Positions 1 to 10,800 of a stretch of 47,097 bases of DNA are shown here, in pieces. Positions within the stretch are counted from its first letter, which is position 1, and every line of letters starts with the position of its first letter. A program made the position numbers and the translations under genes. Location of the stretch: assembly GCA_024401275.1 (NCBI GenBank), contig JAKSLJ010000028.1, positions 1 to 47,097 on the forward strand, read 5' to 3'. The notes under the pieces are model-generated. The model had not been told where the DNA came from. It did not search any database and saw nothing but the letters and a program-made list of their open reading frames with translations. This stretch comes from Bacteroidaceae bacterium (GTDB lineage: Bacteria; Bacteroidota; Bacteroidia; Bacteroidales; Bacteroidaceae).

Positions 1-2691
<2,691 letters not shown>

Positions 2692-2699
2692 GAGCGGAT

Positions 2700-3158
2700 A
2701 TAAATAGCGGGCTGAAAGCCCAGCAAGCCCCTAGCCCAGGGCAAGCGAAGCGACACCCTGGGTTTATACGATTGTCGGACGAACGCCCTGAAAGGGCAAA
2801 AGCATAAACCGTCGCACAAATAGCGCTTTTGCCCTTTCAGGGCGCTTCCCCACAAACCCATTTAACACCCAAGGCGCCGCTTCGCTTGCCATTGGGCTAT
2901 GTGCGCTTCGCGAATGCCCTTTCAGGGCGCTTTCCCCTAATAATCGCAAAACGACAATCCCATAGGGGAAATACAAACGGGCTGAAAGCCCAGCAAGCCC
3001 CTAGCCCAGGGCAAACGAAGCGACCGCCTTGGGGTATCAGGGGGAAATACAGCGGGCTGAAAGCCCAGCAAGCCACTAGCCCAGGGCAAGCGAAGCGACA
3101 CCCTGGGTTTATATGGGTGCCAGACGAACGCCCTGAAAGGGCAAAAGCATTAAATTCT
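2700..3158. repeat. REP/BIME cluster upstream of RAYT gene
   Basis: This non-coding cluster contains several palindromic units. GCGGGCTGAAAGCCCAGCAA begins at 2707 and 3052, with a variant at about 2977, each followed by CTAGCCCAGGGCAA and CGAAGCGAC. A second unit, GCCCTGAAAGGGCAAAAGC, lies at 2784-2803 and 3129-3148, and appears inverted at 2822-2844. A third, inverted unit at 2871-2937 contains CGCCGCTTCGCTTGCC and GCCCTTTCAGGGCGCTTT. The units alternate in orientation, as in a BIME. The last one ends 8 bases before the transposase ATG. Open frames across this stretch are repeat translations, not genes. Confidence 0.9.
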
Positions 3159-3614
3159 ATGGCACAATCTTTATGTAAAATATACTTGCATGTCATCTTC
3201 CATATCAAGACAACTAGTCCTAACATCCATGAAGATGACCTCAACCGACTTCATGCATATATCGGACAACTGATCAACGAAACTGGATGTCAGACGATAC
3301 GTGTTGGAGGTGTGGGTGATCATATTCATGCATTGCTATTGTTGTCTCGTGAGGAAACCGTTTCGCACCTTGTTGAGGAAATGAAGAGGAATAGCAGTAG
3401 GTGGATAAAGAAGTTATCATCACGTTACGCTTTGTTTGCATGGCAAGGTGGATATGCGGCATTGTCGGTCAGCCAGTCCGTAGTAGATAAGACATTAGCC
3501 TACATTGAAAATCAGCATGAGCATCACAAGAAGAGAACCTTCAAGGAAGAGTATGTGGAATTTTTAAAGTTATATAACATTGATTTCAATGAACAATATG
3601 TTTTCCGTGATTAG
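3159..3614 (+). CDS. REP-associated Y1 transposase (IS200/IS605 TnpA-like, RAYT)
   Basis: This 151-residue protein belongs to the IS200-like HUH/Y1 single-strand transposase family. Seen: the N-terminus MAQSLCKIYLHVIFHIKT, the HUH motif in VGDHIHALLLL (HxH), KRNSSRWIKK, and the catalytic Tyr followed by Gln in LAYIENQHEHH. Length is normal for the family. The start at 3159 is chosen because the family begins MAQSL and because upstream codons of the longer frame are REP sequence. The gene is bracketed by inverted copies of the GCCCTGAAAGGGC palindrome, ending 8 bases before the ATG and starting 11 bases after the stop, the arrangement expected for a RAYT and its substrate repeats. Family proteins cut and rejoin hairpin DNA as single strands. 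It appears intact and is the likely mobiliser of the REP units here. Confidence 0.9.
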   Translation: MAQSLCKIYLHVIFHIKTTSPNIHEDDLNRLHAYIGQLINETGCQTIRVGGVGDHIHALLLLSREETVSHLVEEMKRNSSRWIKKLSSRYALFAWQGGYAALSVSQSVVDKTLAYIENQHEHHKKRTFKEEYVEFLKLYNIDFNEQYVFRD

Positions 3615-3619
3615 TGCTT

Positions 3620-3740
3620 TCACATAGCGCTTTTGCCCTTTCAGGGCGTTTGCAACTTTCGCCATTATACCCAAGGCGCCGCTTCGCTTGCCGTTGGGCT
3701 ATGTGCGCTTCGCGAATGCCCTTTCAGGGCGCTTTCCCCT
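3620..3740. repeat. REP unit downstream of RAYT, overlapping the next gene
   Basis: This is the inverted partner of the upstream cluster. AGCGCTTTTGCCCTTTCAGG starts at 3626, and a second segment at 3672-3739 (CGCCGCTTCGCTTGCC then GCCCTTTCAGGGCGCTTT) repeats 2871-2937 almost exactly. Bases 3699-3740 serve as the final codons and stop of the minus-strand gene. Confidence 0.88.
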
Positions 3741-4646
3741 CAAATACTCCTCATAGCTCACTGCCTTCCGCTTCGACTCCTCGATCTCGCGCCACATCTC
3801 TGCCTGTCTTTTCTCCTCCGCCTTGCGCCATAGCTCCCTTTGCTTATGCTGACGGAAGGAGTTGAGGTACTTGCGCACCTTCTGCGGCGACTGGAACTTC
3901 AGCCAACTGAGGAAATGGCGGCAGAAGTCGTCGTTGGAGAGCCAGGTCTTGTTCGGCTGCTCGGTGCGCATCTGCTCGTAGAAGGCGATGGCATAGCGCT
4001 GCACATGGTCGAGTGGGAGAGAGTAGGTCTTGCAGCAGAGCTCCAGCCATGCCGTGTTCTGCCATAGGGCGGTGGCGAAGGTGCGGAGCTGGGAAACAGA
4101 ACCAGAAGCTGATGCTTCAGGCACAGGGACCGGCTGAGCTTTGGCCTTGCATTCGACCGTCGGCGTCGTTTTAATCTCTCCGTCAGAGAGATTTTTATTA
4201 TTATATTTATTATTATTTATTCCGATGCTGTCGTTTTGCTTGTTGACGGGCTTGTTGTTTTGCTTGTCGGAAGGCTTGTTGGAACGGGTGCTGACAGCAG
4301 TCTCTTGTGTGTTGTAAGATGCCTGATAATCAGCGTAGTGTGTGATTTTTATGAGCGTGCGGTTGCATGCTCTTTTGCGTGTTATTTCGCCTGCTGTTTC
4401 GAGTGTTGAGATGCATGTTCTCATCTGTCCGATGGAGATGCCTGTTTGCTGTGCGAGCCATTGCAGCGAAACGAGACATTCGCCGCGACGGATGGTGATC
4501 TTTCCGTGCTTCGGATCGCAATACTCCGTGTCCTCATACTCTGCGAGGAGCAGGAGGTGCATCCATACCGTCATCATGGTAGGGTTGTTGTGCCATTGCC
4601 AGGTCAGTAGCTGGCGGTGAAGGCTGATGAATCCGTTTGTTTTCAT
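3699..4646 (-). CDS. Winged-helix replication-organizer-like protein with DUF7833-like domain
   Basis: This 315-residue cytosolic protein has an N-terminal domain (about 1-110: GFISLHRQLLTWQWHNN, TVWMHLLLLAEY, GECLVSLQWLAQQTG) resembling the winged-helix N-terminus of phage replisome-organizer/DnaD-like proteins. A polar Asn/Lys linker follows (about 120-165). The C-terminal helical block (about 190-265: FYEQMRTEQ, CRHFLSWLKF) resembles the DUF7833 family of Bacteroidales. A charged helix follows. The last residues, GKRPERAFAKRT, are translated from a REP element, so the original C-terminus has been replaced or extended. A Bacteroidetes-type promoter sits about 225 bases upstream, giving a long G-poor leader. 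It probably binds DNA; whether it acts in replication or is a stranded mobile-element gene cannot be told. Confidence 0.75.
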   Translation of the reverse strand: MKTNGFISLHRQLLTWQWHNNPTMMTVWMHLLLLAEYEDTEYCDPKHGKITIRRGECLVSLQWLAQQTGISIGQMRTCISTLETAGEITRKRACNRTLIKITHYADYQASYNTQETAVSTRSNKPSDKQNNKPVNKQNDSIGINNNKYNNKNLSDGEIKTTPTVECKAKAQPVPVPEASASGSVSQLRTFATALWQNTAWLELCCKTYSLPLDHVQRYAIAFYEQMRTEQPNKTWLSNDDFCRHFLSWLKFQSPQKVRKYLNSFRQHKQRELWRKAEEKRQAEMWREIEESKRKAVSYEEYLRGKRPERAFAKRT

Positions 4647-4679
4647 TGTTGTTCTTGTTGTTTTTTGTTGTTGTGAGTT

Positions 4680-4844
4680 TAGTGTGTGATAATTTTGAGC
4701 TGTTGTGTGTTTGTTGTGTGTTTGTTGTGTGCTTGTTGTGTGATAATTGTGAGTTTATTGTGTGTTTGTTGTGTGATAATCGTGGGTGGTTGTGTGTTTA
4801 CTGTGTGATATTTGTGAGTTTATTGTGTGATAATTGTGAGTTTT
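4680..4844 (-). repeat. CA-rich, G-poor tandem repeats in the leader of the minus-strand gene
   Basis: Read on the minus strand, this stretch is built from reiterated CACACAACAAA and TCACAATTATCACACA words and is almost free of G until shortly before the ATG at 4646. With the promoter at 4871-4902 it would form an unstructured 5' leader of about 220 nt. It may be a translation-enhancing leader or a binding array. A plus-strand frame reading VCCVFVVCLLCDN across it is low-complexity artefact. Confidence 0.7.
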
Positions 4845-4870
4845 GGGGATGGAAAAACTGTTTCCGGCGG

Positions 4871-4902
4871 CAAAGTTAGGAAAAGCTTTTTAATTGTGCA
4901 AG
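4871..4902 (-). promoter_or_regulatory. Bacteroidetes promoter for the DUF7833-like gene
   Basis: On the minus strand CTTG (4902-4899), a 20-base spacer and TAACTTTG (4878-4871) match the TTTG-N19/21-TAnnTTTG consensus with one change in the -33 box. The predicted start is near 4865. Confidence 0.6.
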
Positions 4903-5024
4903 AGCTGGGAATGTTCAGGGAATGTTTCGGGAAAGTTTTTTATGGAGGTGTCCTGCCCTCTCATCTGGTGGGATAAATCTTCTCGCCAGATCGTATGAAC
5001 GCTCTCGCCGGCTCGGACGATGAA

Positions 5025-5084
5025 TTTTCTTACTAGAAAAAATATTTTTTCTTATAAGAAAATAAAATTTTTCTTACTAGAAAA
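5025..5084. promoter_or_regulatory. Three 16-bp palindromes at exact 22-bp spacing (operator array)
   Basis: TTTTCTTACTAGAAAA occurs at 5025-5040 and 5069-5084, and the variant TTTTCTTATAAGAAAA at 5047-5062. Start-to-start distance is 22 bp both times, about two helical turns, so bound dimers would sit on one DNA face. The array lies in the gap between the minus-strand DUF7833-like gene and the plus-strand phosphatase gene. The binding protein is unknown. Confidence 0.75.
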
Positions 5085-5170
5085 TTATTTGAAATGCCCT
5101 GGATTATGGTTCGTGAGCTTTGGCGATAGGAAGTTTTTCCCCCAATGGTAAAATAGTAAATTCCAAGGGT

Positions 5171-5334
5171 AAGTAGGTGTGCAAAATGATTTATACAATC
5201 CTTGCACTCCCTACTGTGCATCTTCAATACCAAATAACAGTCGAGTAGGAGTCACTACACTCCTTTTTATTTGGCGTTAAATATGCATCACTATTGAACA
5301 CAACTATTATAAAAAATATTTTGCACACCTACTT
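5171..5334. repeat. 164-bp element with perfect 17-bp inverted ends and nested hairpin
   Basis: AAGTAGGTGTGCAAAAT (5171-5187) is perfectly inverted at 5318-5334. Inside are nested inverted pairs: TTCAATA/TATTGAA, CCAAATAA/TTATTTGG, and AGGAGT/ACTCCT around a six-base loop. No coding frame is present. It could be a MITE-like element, an invertible segment, or a structured RNA or recombination site. It ends about 45 bases before the phosphatase promoter. Confidence 0.75.
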
Positions 5335-5379
5335 AAAATGGAAATTTTCAAGGGTAAAGCAGAAAAATGGCATTTTCTT

Positions 5380-5410
5380 TTTGTTGTTTGCTCAGTTATT
5401 CGTAACTTTG
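5380..5410 (+). promoter_or_regulatory. Promoter of the SpoIIE-type phosphatase gene
   Basis: TTTG (5380-5383), 19 bases, then TAACTTTG (5403-5410) match the Bacteroidetes consensus fully. Transcription should begin near 5416, the first base of the triple repeat. Confidence 0.75.
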
Positions 5411-5415
5411 TCGCC

Positions 5416-5490
5416 GTAAATGAAAGATAGTCTGACGAAAGTAAATGAAAGATAGTCTGACGAAAGTAAATGAAAGATGGTCTGACGAAA
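5416..5490 (+). repeat. Three tandem 25-bp repeats, each with an ATG
   Basis: Copies at 5416-5440, 5441-5465 and 5466-5490 begin GTAAATGAAAGAT and differ at one base in the third. Because 25 is not a multiple of 3, the three ATGs (5420, 5445, 5470) fall in three different frames, and only the third opens the phosphatase. The first ATG frame stops after 11 codons, inside the array; the second overlaps the true gene out of frame. Confidence 0.9.
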
Positions 5491-7545
5491 ATATGGCGAT
5501 GGCTTTACGACAGTTTCCTCAAGAGGGAGAGATCTGCCGTTAAGCGCCCTTGGTATTGGAGGGTTCTGCCGTCGTTTACGGGGAAGATTGTTATCTTCGT
5601 CGGACTGATCTTTGCCCTTCTCTTTACCATCATCGTGGGCTTCATGATGTTCAATATCTGCGTCGCTAAGGTGAGCGATGAGGACAATAGGTCGAAGATA
5701 CTGATACAGCAGATCTCCGACAGCATAACGGCGAACTACATGCTCGTGGAGGGTAATATACAGTGGCATGCCGTGCCTGTGGCAGAGCGCTGGCAGGACA
5801 TTGAGGAGGAGAAGACGCTCCTCAACGACATGCTGCGTGGCGACTTCATCCACTCGTCTTCGCTGACCGTCCTGCCGGACAAGTCGCGCGGTGTTACTGC
5901 GCCGATGATGTACCGCGTGGTAAGGCAGAAGGACGGCAGTACGAAGTTTGATGTCATACGCAACCGCTACGACATACCGATGCGCCTTGACACCATGCAT
6001 CTCACGCAGCTCACGTTCAACAAGCCGTTCATCACGAACGGCGACACGCTGATGCCCGTCACCACTCCTTACCTGAACGCACAGGGCAAGCCAGTGGCGT
6101 ATATTTCATATACGGTGGATGTGAACCGCTATCTTGACTGCCTGAACAACCTGCCAGATTCTACGGAGGGAAGAGTGATTTTTGTAGTTGCGAAAGACGG
6201 CAGCTACCTGATGAATCCGAACAGGGAAAAGGTGCTGAATATCAACTATGAGAAGGATACCGACGCATCGAACGAGTTCCGCTATATTGTGGAGAACAAG
6301 GGCGAGGGCGATCAGTTCAGCATAGACTTTGAGGAATTTGAAACCGGACTGGAAGACGAGGATGAGGAGGAAACCGTGCTTGATCCAGAGACAGAGGCGA
6401 AGCTCAACGCCATGATAAACATTGCCAAGCGCTCGGCAAGATACAAGAATGTGCGCTACCTCTTCACTACCTACCACGAGCCAAGTAGCGGCATAACCGT
6501 CCTGATAGGCAAACCGATGGAGCAGTTCTCCAACCGACTGAAAGAAAACCTCGTGGACACTCTAAAGCTCGCCTTCATTCTGCTGCTTATCTTCCTGATA
6601 ATCTTCCGCTTCCTGATGGTCTATATGATGAAGCCTATCCGTCGCTATTCGATGGCTTCGGAGCATATAGCCACCGGCGACTTCGACACTCCGGTGAAGG
6701 TGCGCAAGACACTCGACGAGCGCCAGATCCTGGGCGAATCGCTCGACTACATGCGCGTCTCACTGCGCGACTACATGAACCGCGTCACTGAGGAGAGTGC
6801 TGCCCGCGAGGCTATGCAGAAGGAGCTCTCCATTGCCCATAAGATACAGATGAACATGCTGGCAAGGAAGTTCCCTGACCGCACTACCTGTCCGCATATT
6901 GACCTCTACGCCTACCTCCGCTCGGCAAAGGAAGTGGGCGGCGACCTCTACGACTTCCATCTCCACGACAATATCCTCCACTTCATCGTGGGCGATGTCA
7001 GCGGAAAGGGTGTGCCAGCTTCGCTTGTCATGGCGAAGACCATCACCATCTTCCGCCTGGTGTGCGATGACGGCAGTTCGCCGGCTACCATTGTTCGCGC
7101 CATAAACCGCTCCGTAGCGGAGAATAATGTCAGCAACATGTTCGTGACGCTCGTCGTGGGTTCCATAGACATGAATACGGGCGAGCTCAGAATCTGCAAT
7201 GCCGGTCACGATCCGATAATCCTTATGAGAGAGGGCGAGAAACCGCGTACGCTAAAGGTGAAACCAAACCTCCCTGTGGGCTTGATGGACGATTTTGAGT
7301 ATGCCGATGAGACTCAGCAGCTAGTCAGTGGCGACCGTCTGATGCTCTATACCGACGGTGTTGCCGAGGCTGAGAACGTGCAGCAGGAGCTCTACACCAT
7401 CAATGCGTTCCTCGGTTCGCTCAAGACAGACGAGCCTTTGTCTGCCGAGGCTACCGTGCGCCATGCCGTGAGCAAACTTGAGGACTATACGCGAGGCGCA
7501 GAACAGAACGACGATATTACCATGATGTGTGTGTGCTACGAGTAG
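5470..7545 (+). CDS. Membrane sensor with HAMP and SpoIIE/PP2C serine phosphatase domain
   Basis: This 691-residue protein is an RsbU-type serine/threonine phosphatase. Seen: a short cytosolic N-terminus, TM1 (about 39-62), a long extracytoplasmic region with a Cache-like look and an acidic insert (ETGLEDEDEEETV), TM2 (about 364-386), a HAMP region (KPIRRYSMASEHIATGDFDT), then a SpoIIE/PP2C domain (about 460-691). The metal-binding motifs are present: EVGGDLYDF, VGDVSGKGVPA, CNAGHDP, LYTDGVAEA and NDDITMM. In this family an external signal controls dephosphorylation of an anti-sigma antagonist or similar partner. No kinase or STAS partner gene adjoins it, so the substrate is unknown. The start at 5470 follows a full-consensus promoter and lies in the third copy of a tandem repeat, so an upstream out-of-frame start may compete. 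Confidence 0.9.
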   Translation: MKDGLTKIWRWLYDSFLKRERSAVKRPWYWRVLPSFTGKIVIFVGLIFALLFTIIVGFMMFNICVAKVSDEDNRSKILIQQISDSITANYMLVEGNIQWHAVPVAERWQDIEEEKTLLNDMLRGDFIHSSSLTVLPDKSRGVTAPMMYRVVRQKDGSTKFDVIRNRYDIPMRLDTMHLTQLTFNKPFITNGDTLMPVTTPYLNAQGKPVAYISYTVDVNRYLDCLNNLPDSTEGRVIFVVAKDGSYLMNPNREKVLNINYEKDTDASNEFRYIVENKGEGDQFSIDFEEFETGLEDEDEEETVLDPETEAKLNAMINIAKRSARYKNVRYLFTTYHEPSSGITVLIGKPMEQFSNRLKENLVDTLKLAFILLLIFLIIFRFLMVYMMKPIRRYSMASEHIATGDFDTPVKVRKTLDERQILGESLDYMRVSLRDYMNRVTEESAAREAMQKELSIAHKIQMNMLARKFPDRTTCPHIDLYAYLRSAKEVGGDLYDFHLHDNILHFIVGDVSGKGVPASLVMAKTITIFRLVCDDGSSPATIVRAINRSVAENNVSNMFVTLVVGSIDMNTGELRICNAGHDPIILMREGEKPRTLKVKPNLPVGLMDDFEYADETQQLVSGDRLMLYTDGVAEAENVQQELYTINAFLGSLKTDEPLSAEATVRHAVSKLEDYTRGAEQNDDITMMCVCYE

Positions 7546-7704
7546 CATTTTGTGGCGTTTTATTCGTGAATTTTGCAACCTACAATTTGCAAAATGAGTA
7601 GCGAAAAAGTGCGGAATCAGCTGTTCGTAACATGCTATTTTAACAAAATAGAACAAGAAAGGGGGCTATTTGTGATTTCTAGATAGCAATTTTTTTAAAT
7701 TTAA

Positions 7705-7736
7705 TTTGCTTATATATTAATAAATGTATAATTTTG
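7705..7736 (+). promoter_or_regulatory. Promoter of the susCD-type locus
   Basis: TTTG (7705-7708), 20 bases, TAATTTTG (7729-7736) match the Bacteroidetes consensus. The start would be near 7743, leaving a leader of about 75 nt. The rest of the 272-base gap is AT-rich with nothing else recognisable. Confidence 0.75.
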
Positions 7737-7740
7737 TGCC

Positions 7741-7762
7741 GTGCAAATGTGCATTTTTGCAC
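7741..7762 (+). promoter_or_regulatory. Hairpin at the predicted 5' end of the susC transcript
   Basis: GTGCAAA (7741-7747) and TTTGCAC (7756-7762) form a stem with an 8-base loop right at the predicted transcription start. It could stabilise the mRNA 5' end or serve as an operator. Confidence 0.5.
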
Positions 7763-7817
7763 GATGCCACGAAATACGCGAATACAAATAAATCATAACT
7801 AATAATAACTCAATCTA

Positions 7818-10800
7818 ATGTTAACCAAACAAAGAAAACATTTCGGATGGCTTATCGCTATGGTAGCTTTTGCAGTGATGTCTTTCATGCCTCAGTCGGC
7901 TTTGGCTCAGGACGTGAAGGGTGTTATTACAGACGCTCAAGGTGAACCTGTCATCGGTGCTACTGTTCAGGAACAGGGCACAAAGAACGCAGTGATTACT
8001 GATTTTGATGGTAACTACTCTATCAAGCTTAGTAAGAAGGGTGCTTCTATCGTTGTCTCTTATATCGGTATGAAGACACAGACTATCCCTACTGCAGGTA
8101 AATCAACTATCAACGTGAAGCTCGAGGACGAAGCAACAGCCCTCAACGACGTTGTCGTTATCGGTTACGGTTCTGTTAAGAAGAAGGACATCACCGGTTC
8201 TGTTGCCACTGTAAGCTCAGACGCTCTCGCAGTTGTTCCTGTAGCATCAGCTTCAGAGGCCCTCCAGGGTAAGATGGCAGGTGTGCAGATCAGCGCTACT
8301 GAAGGTTCTCCTGACGCAGAAGTAAAGATTCGCGTGCGTGGTGGTGGTTCTATCACACAGTCTAACGACCCTCTCTACGTTGTTGACGGTTTCCCAGTAG
8401 AGTCTATCTCTGATATCCCTGCAAACGAAATCGAAGACATCACTGTCCTCAAGGACGCTTCTTCTACTGCTATCTACGGTTCTCGTGGTGCTAACGGTGT
8501 AATCCTCGTTACTACAAAGAGCGGTAAGAGCGGCAAGGTGAACGTATCTTACAACGCTTACTACTCTTGGAAGCAGAACGCTAAGAAGCTCAACGTTCTC
8601 GGTGCTTACGACTACGCTAAGTGGCAGTACGAGCTCGCTATGCTCAAGAACAATGGCGATGTGAGCAAGATCGATTCTTACACAGACTACTTCGGTAACT
8701 ATGATGACATCGACCTCTACCAGAACTGCCCTACTAACGACTGGCAGGACATCACTTTCGGTCGCACTGGCAAGACTTTCAACCACAACATCAACATCAC
8801 TGGTGGTTCAGACAACATCCGCTACGCTGCTAGCTACGCTCACATGAACGACAAGGCTATCATGTACGGTTCTTACTTCCAGCGTGACAACATCTCACTC
8901 AAGTTGAACACTAAGCCTACAAAGAAGACTACTCTCGACTTCCAGGCTCGTTACGCTCGCGTGAAGGTGCTCGGTGCCGGTGCAAACGAATCTGCTGGTG
9001 CTTACGACACAGACCGTCGTCTTAAGTACGCTATGATCTACACTCCAATCCCATTGAAGAACCTTGATTCCAGCGCAGGTACTGACGACGACCTCGGTAA
9101 CCTCTTCAACCCAATCGTTTCTACTGACGACAACGACCAGAAGAAGACTCGTAAGAACCTCAACCTCTCTGCTGCCTTCGGATGGGAAATCGTAAAGAAC
9201 CTCAAGGCTAAGACTGAGGTTGGCTACGACTTCTACAACAACTACAACCAGCGCTTCTGGGGTACTACTGCTTACTATGTTAAGAACGTACCACCAAAGG
9301 ACTATCAGAACATGCCAGCTATTCGCCTCGTGAACTCTAACCGCGAGCGTCTGCGCAATACTAATACTCTCTCTTACGACTTCAAGAACATCATCACTAA
9401 CAAGGACCACAGCCTCAATGTTCTCCTCGGTCACGAGTACGTGATCACTAAGCAGAACACTAACAGCAACGAGGTTCACGGTTTCCCTGTTGACTACGAT
9501 GCTGACACTGCATGGCGCCTCACTAACCAGGGTGGCTACAAGCACGAGGTTTCTGACATCTACTCTCCAGATGACAAGCTCCTCTCTTACTTCGGTCGTG
9601 CTAACTACAACTTCATGGACAAGTACCTCCTCTCAGCTACATTCCGTGCAGACTGCTCTTCCAAGTTCGCTGAAGGCAACCGCTGGGGTTACTTCCCATC
9701 AGCAGCCGTTGCATGGCGTATCTCTGCTGAGCCATTCATGAAGGGTACAGAGAAGTGGCTCGACGACTTGAAGCTCCGTCTCTCTTTCGGTACAGCAGGT
9801 AACAACAACATCCCTACTGGTCAGCTCGTTCAGGAGTATAGCTCAGGCTCTACTACTTGGGTAAACGGCTTCTCTACTACATGGGCTCCATCAAAGACTA
9901 TGGCTAACCCTAACCTCAAGTGGGAGACTACTATCACTCGTAACGTTGGTCTTGACTTCACTCTCCTCGGTGGTCGCATCAACGGTAGCGTAGAGGCTTA
10001 CCTCAACACTACAAAGGACCTCCTCATCCAGTTCCCTACTGCTGGTACAGGTTACGACAACCAGTATCGCAACATGGGTAAGACTGAGAACAAGGGTGTT
10101 GAAATCACAGCTACATGGCACGCTATCAACAAGAAGAACTACGGTCTCGACATCTCTGCTAACATCGGCTTCAACCAGAACGAAATCAAGGACCTCGGCG
10201 AAATGAAGGACTTCGGTTGGAACACAGGTTGGGCTTCTACAGAAATCGGTTACGACTACAAGCTCGCTGTTGGCAGCCAGCTCGGTACTATCATCGGTTA
10301 CAAGCTTGACGGCAACGGACGCTACGAGGTGTCTGACTTCACTGGCTACGACAAGGCTAAGGGTTGGATCCTCAAGGAAGGTGTTGTAAACAACTCTAAC
10401 ATCATCGGTGAAGTTCGTCCAGGTTCTATCAAGTTCCAGGATGTTAACGGCGACGGCTCTATCGGCGAAGAGGATATCGTGGAAATCGGTAAGACTACTC
10501 CTAAGGCATTCGGTGGTTTCACTCTCAGCGGACGCGCTTATGGCTTCGACCTCACAGCTAACTTCACATACTCAATCGGCAACGACGTTTACAACGCTAA
10601 CAAGATTGAATATACTTCTACAGGTAAGTACCAGTACCGCAACATGATCGACATCATGGCTGACGGCAAGCGCTGGACAAACCTCAACGCTGACGGTACA
10701 CTCTGTAACGACCCAGAACAGCTCGCTGCTCTCAACGCAAACACTACTATGTGGTCGCCTTACATGAGCAAGATGGTTCTCACTGACTGGGCTGTCGAGG

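Noticed and set aside
2829-3158. N-terminal extension of the transposase frame
   Set aside because: Codons before 3159 are REP sequence; family members begin MAQSL.
2700-3740. CRISPR-like array
   Set aside because: Units vary in length and orientation, are palindromic with no uniform spacers, and surround a RAYT gene; no cas gene is present.
4680-4844. Plasmid-type replication origin with iterons or DnaA boxes
   Set aside because: Words such as TTATCACACA are near but not equal to DnaA boxes, spacing is irregular, and the surroundings are chromosomal (rRNA operon, PUL).
4637-4879. Small plus-strand protein rich in V, C and L
   Set aside because: It is a translation of the TTGTGTG repeat tract with no start signal or family.
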